A program made the translations under genes and the position numbers. Of a stretch of DNA of 47,456 nt, positions 41,941 through 47,456 are shown piece by piece. Origin of the DNA: Acidimicrobiia bacterium (GTDB taxonomy: Bacteria; Actinomycetota; Acidimicrobiia; Spongiisociales; UBA5794); NCBI GenBank assembly GCA_013003395.1, contig JABDJC010000064.1, positions 1 through 47,456 of the forward strand, given 5' to 3'. A model generated the notes under the pieces. It saw only the letters and a list, made by a program, of their open reading frames with translations. It was not told where the DNA came from and did not search any database. Each line of letters begins with the position of its first letter. Positions within the stretch are counted from its first letter, which is position 1.

Positions 41941-42187
41941 GTCCAAGGCTCAGAACGCTTCACTCGGCCTGAGCATCATGACGGGTCCGGTCGTGTGCCC
42001 GCCGAAGCGAAAGAGGCTGACGTGAGTTCGATCCACGCGGTATCTATCGGCTGCACCTTCCAAAAAATGCAGTTCAGACGCGAACCATTTCTGGAATAGT
42101 CACCCAGTTGCGACATCGGGCCAGACGTGCGATCGCCGCGACGACTATCGTCGGCAGCGGGGTGCACCCCTCAGTTACAGGAGGATC

Positions 42188-43894
42188 ATGGGAATGGTAA
42201 GTACGAAGAAGAGGCGCGCATGGCGTCTCGCAATCATGGTCGCGATCGCATCGATCACGGCTTTGGCGACCTTGGCGCCAGTCGGCGCCGACAACGAGCC
42301 GGTAGCAGCTGAATCGAACAGTGTTCATCTGCAGATCCTGGCCATCAACGACTTCCACGGAAACATCGCGACGACGTCGAGTTCGTTCGGCGGAACCGGC
42401 CGGGCAGACTATCTGTCGACCAACATTGCGACTCGTGAAGCTGCCGCTGAAGGTCATTCGATCTTCGTTTCAGCCGGTGACCTCATTGGAGCTTCACCGC
42501 TGATCTCAGCGTTGTTCCACGACGAGCCGACCATCGAGGCAATGAACCTCATCGGTCTCGACATCAACGCTGTCGGCAACCACGAGTTCGATGAAGGACC
42601 AGACGAGCTGCTCCGTATGCAGCACGGCGGGAGCCACCCAGTCGATGGCGATCTCGACGGCGATCCGTTCGCCGGCGCAGATTTCCAGTTCCTCGCTGCA
42701 AACGTGCGTGATCTGGACACTGGTCGGACCATCTTCCCAGGTGTCTCGATCCGTCGTTACGACGGCGTTCCAGTCGCATTCATCGGAATGACGCTTGAAG
42801 GAACCCCGACCATCGTGACTCCGTCAGGCGTCGAAGGTCTCGCCTTCGCTGACGAGGCACGCACCGTCAACGACCTGGTTCCGAAGCTGCAGCGTCGTGG
42901 CGTCGAGTCGATCGTCGTGCTCCTGCACGAAGGCGGTTCGTCTGACGGAGGACAGAACGACTGTGGAACCGGACTCACGGGTCCGATCGCAGAGATCACC
43001 GAACAGCTGGACAGTGCCGTAGACCTGGTCATTGCTGGTCATACCAACGATGAGTTCGTCTGTGAGATCAACGGTATCTGGGTGACCATGGCCGACAACC
43101 GTGGACGTCTGTTCACCGACATCGACGTGACGCTCGATCGCGAGACTCGCGACATGACCATCCAGCACATCGAGAACGTCGGCAACCTTCAGGACGGCGT
43201 CACGCCGGACCCGATCGTCACTGCGCTCATCGACAAGTACGACGAGCTGTCAGCTCCGCTGGCGAACGCAGTGATCGGAACGATCACGGCCGACATCCTC
43301 GACGAACCGAACGACGCTGGTGACAACGCCCTCGGCAACGTCATCGCCGATGCCCAGCTGTGGGCAACGGCCGATCCAGGATTCGGAGAGGCACAGATTG
43401 CCTTCATGAATCCTGGGGGAATTCGCGATGATCTCGACTTCGCTCCCTCAGGCGAAGAAGCTGAAGGTGAGGTCACGTTTGGTGAGGCATTCAGCGTTCA
43501 GCCATTCGGTAACAGCCTGGTCACGATGACATTGACCGGAGCCCAAATCCACGAGCTGCTCACGATGCAGTGGGTTGGCCAGACGAATCCTCGGATTCTC
43601 TTGGTCTCCGAAGGCTTCAGCTACACCTGGGATGCGTCGTTGCCGGACGAGGACAAGGTCCTTGCCGACACGATCATGCTCAACGGCGAGCTGGTTGACC
43701 CTGATGCTGAATACCGAATCACGGTGAACAGCTTCCTGTCAGATGGCGGAGACAACTTCTCCGTGCTGGTTGAAGGAACCGACCGCCTTGGCGGTGAGGT
43801 CGACCTCGATGCGTTGGTCAAGTACTTCGGTGAGTTCTCGCCGATCGAACCTGGCCCACAAGATCGCATCTCGGTGGTCAATCTCGACAGCTGA
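42188..43894 (+). CDS. Secreted 5'-nucleotidase / metallophosphoesterase (UshA-like)
   Basis: Exported enzyme of 568 residues that removes phosphate from nucleotides or related molecules outside the cell. A basic start (KKRR) and hydrophobic stretch ending near VGADN form the signal peptide. The calcineurin-like metallophosphatase domain has NDFHGN, SAGDLIG, GNHEFDEG and VIAGHTNDE metal motifs, and the C-terminal 5'-nucleotidase domain has MNPGGIRDD and FGNSLVTMTLTGAQI. No lipobox or C-terminal anchor is seen. AGGAGG lies 3 nt before the ATG at 42188 and 9 nt before a second ATG at 42194, so the latter may be used. Frequent codons suggest strong expression, as with the binding-protein gene. 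Confidence 0.94.
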   Translation: MGMVSTKKRRAWRLAIMVAIASITALATLAPVGADNEPVAAESNSVHLQILAINDFHGNIATTSSSFGGTGRADYLSTNIATREAAAEGHSIFVSAGDLIGASPLISALFHDEPTIEAMNLIGLDINAVGNHEFDEGPDELLRMQHGGSHPVDGDLDGDPFAGADFQFLAANVRDLDTGRTIFPGVSIRRYDGVPVAFIGMTLEGTPTIVTPSGVEGLAFADEARTVNDLVPKLQRRGVESIVVLLHEGGSSDGGQNDCGTGLTGPIAEITEQLDSAVDLVIAGHTNDEFVCEINGIWVTMADNRGRLFTDIDVTLDRETRDMTIQHIENVGNLQDGVTPDPIVTALIDKYDELSAPLANAVIGTITADILDEPNDAGDNALGNVIADAQLWATADPGFGEAQIAFMNPGGIRDDLDFAPSGEEAEGEVTFGEAFSVQPFGNSLVTMTLTGAQIHELLTMQWVGQTNPRILLVSEGFSYTWDASLPDEDKVLADTIMLNGELVDPDAEYRITVNSFLSDGGDNFSVLVEGTDRLGGEVDLDALVKYFGEFSPIEPGPQDRISVVNLDS

Positions 43895-43919
43895 GACAGC
43901 TGGACGTGTAGAAGACGAT

Positions 43920-43946
43920 TGGTGCCCGGCCTCTGGCCGGGCACCA
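43920..43946. terminator. Bidirectional hairpin between convergent genes
   Basis: A perfect 12-bp stem (TGGTGCCCGGCC and its complement) with loop TCT lies 25 bases after the nucleotidase stop and 25 before the stop of the opposite PLP-enzyme gene. There is no T run, but stability and position indicate a terminator. Confidence 0.7.
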
Positions 43947-43971
43947 GCGCGTCCAAGGCACTGAGGCTCGA

Positions 43972-45114
43972 TCAGTTCTGGCCGGTGAACAACACGGCGA
44001 TGCGATCGGCCCCCGATGAAGCGGCGCCGTCGGCCAAGTGAGTGAGCAGACCGGCCAGCCCGGCTGATCCGGTCGGACTCACGGTGGCTCCGGTTGACCT
44101 GGCGAGCTCATGAGCTTTCACGATTGACTCCTCTGACGCCACCACGGGTTCGCCACCGAAACGCAGCAGCGCGTCGACGATGGTGAGCCAGTCGTAGGTG
44201 ATGTCGTCGAGGATGCCGGTCGCGGCACTGTGAGGCTCGTCCCACGGCCGCATGTAGCCGCCGGCGCGAGCCCGGTCCAGAATTTCATCGTGCGAGAGGC
44301 CGGCGGTGTCTGCCACCAGTTCTCGCCACGCTCGCGCAAGAGGTGCACATGCCTCGGCTTGGACCGGAAACAGTGCAGGCACCTGATCGATCCAGCCTTC
44401 GTCACGCGCATCCGCGATGCCGGCCATCGTCGATGACGCGAGCGCGCCACCGCCGACCTGGATGAATACTTGATCCAACTCGGCGGACGCTTGGCTCAGC
44501 TGCTCGCCGATCTCCCAGCCCATCGTCTTGCCGCCATCGAGGGTTTGCGGCGCGTCGGTCCCCTGAACACTGAACGGATAGGCGCCAGCTCCGACTGCCT
44601 CCTTGAACCGGAGATAGGCGGGATCGCCTTCCTCTGAGGCTCGCCGTTCACTTGGATGAATTCGTGCCCCGAGTCCGGCGAGTCGATCGAGTATCTCCGC
44701 GTCCGCCCATGTCGGTACGAACACATCGAGACCCCGTCCGACGGCGTTGGCAACGACGCCTGCGGCGAGCGCGGCGTTGCCGCATGAGGCAATCGCAAGC
44801 GGAACGTCGTCGCCGACCTGGTCGACCTCGAGGTGGAGCGCCAGACCAAACAGATGTCGCGCCTTGTGGCTCTGGCCGACGTTTCCGGTGTCGTCCTTGA
44901 CCCACAGGTCGGTCGCCAAGCCCAGTTGGGCCCCAAGCTCGGCCGAGGCCTCGAACGGCGTTATTGCGAATCCGTGTCCCTCGACCTTCGCCACGGCGTC
45001 GTCGAGTCGCTGCACGAGGTCGACGAACTCACCGTCCGACGTTCCGCGTTCGATGGCATTTCGATACGAGCCGAGGAGGTGCCGGTACCGAATGAAGGGA
45101 TTGTCGAGGTTCAC
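43972..45114 (-). CDS. PLP-dependent fold-type-II enzyme (threonine synthase/dehydratase-like)
   Basis: Enzyme of 380 residues of the tryptophan-synthase-beta fold. The Schiff-base Lys84 is in [11 protein letters not shown], and [18 protein letters not shown] is the substrate/cofactor loop. [10 protein letters not shown] is the glycine-rich phosphate-binding loop. Similar families include threonine synthases, Ser/Thr dehydratases and diaminopropionate ammonia-lyases; it does not clearly match any of them. Its GTG start overlaps the stop of the other PLP gene by 4 bases, so the two may act as partners. Confidence 0.82.
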   Translation of the reverse strand: MNLDNPFIRYRHLLGSYRNAIERGTSDGEFVDLVQRLDDAVAKVEGHGFAITPFEASAELGAQLGLATDLWVKDDTGNVGQSHKARHLFGLALHLEVDQVGDDVPLAIASCGNAALAAGVVANAVGRGLDVFVPTWADAEILDRLAGLGARIHPSERRASEEGDPAYLRFKEAVGAGAYPFSVQGTDAPQTLDGGKTMGWEIGEQLSQASAELDQVFIQVGGGALASSTMAGIADARDEGWIDQVPALFPVQAEACAPLARAWRELVADTAGLSHDEILDRARAGGYMRPWDEPHSAATGILDDITYDWLTIVDALLRFGGEPVVASEESIVKAHELARSTGATVSPTGSAGLAGLLTHLADGAASSGADRIAVLFTGQN

Positions 45115-46595
45115 GCCGTGCCGGTGTGTCCGTTGAACTCGGTGATGAGCTCGTCCCAGGTGTCGGTCAGAGGTCGCAATCCGTCCCAGAACGACTGGTC
45201 ACGTCTGGCGTCGAAGTCGTCTACGGAGACGCCTTGCTGCTCGACCCAGGTGTAGTAGCCCAGATTGAAGATTCGATTACGCTCCTCGACCCCGAGTTCG
45301 CGCATGTGGTCGGTGTCGACCGAGGCGAGGTGCTCGGCAAACACCTCAGCGGCATCGACCTCACCGAAGCCGTTGGCGAAGTCCCTGGCGAGAATCTTCT
45401 CGTGTTCGGACAGGTACAGCTCGTAGCCATCGGTTGCGACGGTCACGATGATGTCTTCGTGACCCCAGTTGTTGTGTTTCGCCATCTTGATGGCGGCGAG
45501 CATGTTGCAGATGGACGAAAAGCCCATGTTGCCCAACATGTCGACGAGGTCGGCGTCGACACCACGACGGTCGATGAGGTAGCGACGTCCGACTTCCGTG
45601 TTGAACAGCACTCCCAAGTGGTCGGTCGAGCGGTCGGAGATCGCTACGACGGCGTCAGTGTTGGTGACGTTGTGGATGTAGGGAATGTGCTTGTCGCCGA
45701 TCCCCTGAATGTTGTGTTCGCCATACCCGTTGTAGAGCATCGTCGGACACTCGAGGGCTTCGACGGCGACGATCTTCGTGCCGCCGCTGTCCTTGAGGTA
45801 GTCGCCGGCTCCGAGCGTCCCCGCTGATCCCGAGGCCGAGATGAAAGCCGCGGCTGCGTTGGCGCCAGGCGCAGCATGTTCGACGATGTGGCCGAGCGCG
45901 GGGCCCGTGACCGCATAGTGACCCAAGTGGTTTCCAAACTCGGAGAACTGGTTGAGGATCACGTTCTGCGGGTCCTGGCGAAGGACGGCGCAAGCGTCGT
46001 AGATCTCTTTGACGTTGCTCTCGGTGCCGGTCGTTCTGATGACGTCCTCCGGTCCGGCAATCCATTCGTCGAGCCAGTCGAAGCGCTCCTGCGACATGCC
46101 TTCTGGGAGGACCGCGACCCCGCGACAGCCCATGATGCGCGAGATCGCAACGCCGCCTCTGGCGTAGTTTCCCGTTGACGGCCAGATGGCGCGATGCGTG
46201 GTCGGATCGAACTGGCCGGTGACAATCCTCGGGGCCAGGCATGAGTACGCGGCCAGCACCTTGTGGGCGCCGATCATCGGGAAACGGTTTCCGAGGGCAA
46301 CGAGGATCCGCGCTTCGACGCCGGTGAGTGAGGTTGGTAGCTCGATGTAGTCCGGCACGGACACGGTGCCGCCCTTGTGGTCGTTGTACCAGTGCACGCG
46401 CCAGAGATTGTTGGGGTCAGGAGCGTTGCGGTCGACGCCAGTCAGCCGGCTCCGTGCACCGTCGCTGATCGAGCTGTTCGGGTCGGCGAGCTGCGCGAAT
46501 GTGGGCAGCTGGATGCTCCGCTCGCGAAACCGTTCAACGGTCCTGCGGTACGCGTCTTCATCCACAACGTGGGTTTCGAGTCCAAGATCAGTCAT
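45111..46595 (-). CDS. PLP-dependent enzyme, beta-subunit-like, of unknown substrate
   Basis: Fold-type-II PLP enzyme of 494 residues. Lys112 is in [12 protein letters not shown], and [30 protein letters not shown] gives the expected STGNxxRG loop and following strand. [12 protein letters not shown] is the phosphate loop. About 90 N-terminal and 100 C-terminal residues extend past the core. I recall similar proteins annotated only as PLP-dependent beta subunit or cysteine-synthase-like; the real reaction is unknown. It lies 48 bases after the YgfK-like gene and overlaps the next PLP gene. A TAGGCT box 8 nt upstream of the ATG could be its own leaderless promoter. Confidence 0.82.
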   Translation of the reverse strand: MTDLGLETHVVDEDAYRRTVERFRERSIQLPTFAQLADPNSSISDGARSRLTGVDRNAPDPNNLWRVHWYNDHKGGTVSVPDYIELPTSLTGVEARILVALGNRFPMIGAHKVLAAYSCLAPRIVTGQFDPTTHRAIWPSTGNYARGGVAISRIMGCRGVAVLPEGMSQERFDWLDEWIAGPEDVIRTTGTESNVKEIYDACAVLRQDPQNVILNQFSEFGNHLGHYAVTGPALGHIVEHAAPGANAAAAFISASGSAGTLGAGDYLKDSGGTKIVAVEALECPTMLYNGYGEHNIQGIGDKHIPYIHNVTNTDAVVAISDRSTDHLGVLFNTEVGRRYLIDRRGVDADLVDMLGNMGFSSICNMLAAIKMAKHNNWGHEDIIVTVATDGYELYLSEHEKILARDFANGFGEVDAAEVFAEHLASVDTDHMRELGVEERNRIFNLGYYTWVEQQGVSVDDFDARRDQSFWDGLRPLTDTWDELITEFNGHTGTA

Positions 46596-46603
46596 ACAAG
46601 TCG

Positions 46604-46609
46604 AGCCTA
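46604..46609 (-). promoter_or_regulatory. Candidate -10 box before the first PLP-enzyme gene
   Basis: TAGGCT on the minus strand ends 8 nt before the SD-less ATG at 46595, in the 48-base gap after the YgfK-like gene. It may allow transcription of the PLP pair apart from that gene. Confidence 0.38.
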
Positions 46610-46643
46610 ACGTCGTCTGGCGCGTGTCCTCAGGTGGGTCCGG

Positions 46644-47456
46644 TCAGACGGTGCTCGCATCGAGGGGCAACCCCTCTGAAGCGTTCAACATCTCGTGGAG
46701 TCGGGGGACCTCCGCCTCCCAGCCCTCCCTGGCGGTGACGGCGATCCCGCCGTTTTCGCTCGTGAGTAGGAACCCTTGGCCAGGCATGGTGGCGAAGCGG
46801 TTCTCGTCGATGTACAGACGGGGTTTGATCTGGGCAGGATCGCCCTCTTCTGGACAGAACGTCATGCAGTTCCCGCACTCGTTGCACAATTCCATGAGGA
46901 CGAAGTACTGCTGTCGTCCGTCGATCCCCGAGTCCTCGGGTGTGGGAAGTCGGAAGAATGCGTCGTTGGGACATACGGTCACACACAAGTTGCACGCCAC
47001 GCATCCCCACATCTCGAGGACATGGTCCACTTCTCTGGGCAGCTTCTCGTTGCCGGCCAGGCTGTAGAGCTCGTTCTCGTCGCCGTTGACCATTGCATCG
47101 ACGTGCGCCGCGACTGCGTCTCGATGTCCGGCCTGCACCGCAAGCTGGTGACGGTGGGCTCGCCAGGCAGGCAAGTCCCTACATCCGGCTTCGGTCATCT
47201 CCTCGGTGAGGCGCTTGAGCATCGGAGCGAGCCGGCCATATCCACCGGGCTTGAGCAGGTCCGAGCAGATCGTCGTTGGAACCACACCGGTGCCGAGCGT
47301 CTCCGCCAGGTTCTCCTTGTTGATGCCGGCCGAGAAGCTCACCTGCACGTCTCCGCCTTGCTCTCCAACCGCGAGCACGCCTGGCATTGCTTCCATGAGG
47401 GCGTTGAGCAGCGAGACGGTGATGGTGTGCAGCGGAGCTCCTGACAGGTACATCGG
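46644..47456 (-). CDS. YgfK-like iron-sulphur oxidoreductase, C-terminal part (runs off the window)
   Basis: The visible 270 residues match the C-terminal region of YgfK, called putative selenate reductase subunit: FSAGINKENLAETLGTGVVPTT, CSDLLKPGGYGRL, and two 4Fe-4S ferredoxin clusters, CVACNLCVTVCP and CNECGNCMTFCP. Full YgfK proteins have about 1000 residues with a flavin- and NAD(P)-binding part before this segment, so most of the gene lies beyond the window edge. In E. coli ygfK belongs to a purine-degradation cluster and the selenate role is doubtful. Two PLP enzymes follow on the same strand, suggesting a joint catabolic pathway. Confidence 0.88.
   Translation of the reverse strand, partial: PMYLSGAPLHTITVSLLNALMEAMPGVLAVGEQGGDVQVSFSAGINKENLAETLGTGVVPTTICSDLLKPGGYGRLAPMLKRLTEEMTEAGCRDLPAWRAHRHQLAVQAGHRDAVAAHVDAMVNGDENELYSLAGNEKLPREVDHVLEMWGCVACNLCVTVCPNDAFFRLPTPEDSGIDGRQQYFVLMELCNECGNCMTFCPEEGDPAQIKPRLYIDENRFATMPGQGFLLTSENGGIAVTAREGWEAEVPRLHEMLNASEGLPLDASTV

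Noticed and set aside
1-47456. tRNA, rRNA, insertion sequence or prophage genes
   Set aside because: I found no tRNA-like cloverleaf, rRNA motif, transposase, integrase or phage structural protein on either strand, and no paired terminal inverted repeats with target duplications.

Overview
The window is high-GC, gene-dense DNA from an actinobacterial chromosome, and I would place it most likely in the class Acidimicrobiia. The evidence is the gene content: a mycothiol-dependent nitroreductase of the Rv2466c type, an iron-sulphur type PurF, Thr/Pro-rich linkers in several exported proteins, and many SD-less starts with a TANNNT box 6-9 nt upstream. That placement is an inference. I see no rRNA, tRNA, CRISPR array, insertion sequence, prophage or plasmid gene. 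Nearly every base is in a gene, and the longest gap is about 305 bases (41883-42187).

Layout. 16-5919: an inositol-monophosphatase-like enzyme divergent from apolipoprotein N-acyltransferase, a class III aminotransferase followed by carbamate kinase, the nitroreductase and a small unknown protein. 6007-10116: a serine-hydrolase lipoprotein divergent from an orphan sensor histidine kinase that is translationally coupled to a surface protein with a long Thr/Pro stalk. 10121-12194: an MFS transporter and a dienoyl-CoA-isomerase-like crotonase. 12289-14582: a compact operon of an aspartic-protease-like protein (RimB type), a RimK-type glutamate ligase and an AstE/AspA-like deacylase. 14579-16949: ECF sigma factor, zinc anti-sigma factor and MscS-like channel in overlapping frames, with a second channel-like protein divergent from them.

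17088-32361 is dominated by de novo purine synthesis in two opposed blocks. The minus strand carries purC-purS-purQ-purL, a rhomboid protease, then purF-purM. The plus strand carries purA-purD-purE-purB. Between them lies an apparent operon of two YbjQ-family proteins, a PrsW-like membrane protease and a Tat-exported peptidoglycan amidase, followed by a methyltransferase. No purK, purN or purH is in the window.

32392-43894: an ACT-domain protein divergent from a TetR regulator with a strong candidate operator between them, a YjbQ (UPF0047) protein, a complete polar amino-acid ABC transporter of the AapJQMP type with an internal terminator after the binding protein, a DUF427 protein, an M20 amidohydrolase, a CMD/AhpD-like protein and a secreted 5'-nucleotidase. 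43972-47456: an apparent minus-strand operon that enters from outside the window. It holds the C-terminal end of a YgfK-like iron-sulphur oxidoreductase followed by two different PLP-dependent fold-type-II enzymes. This is the part most likely to represent an uncharacterised catabolic pathway.
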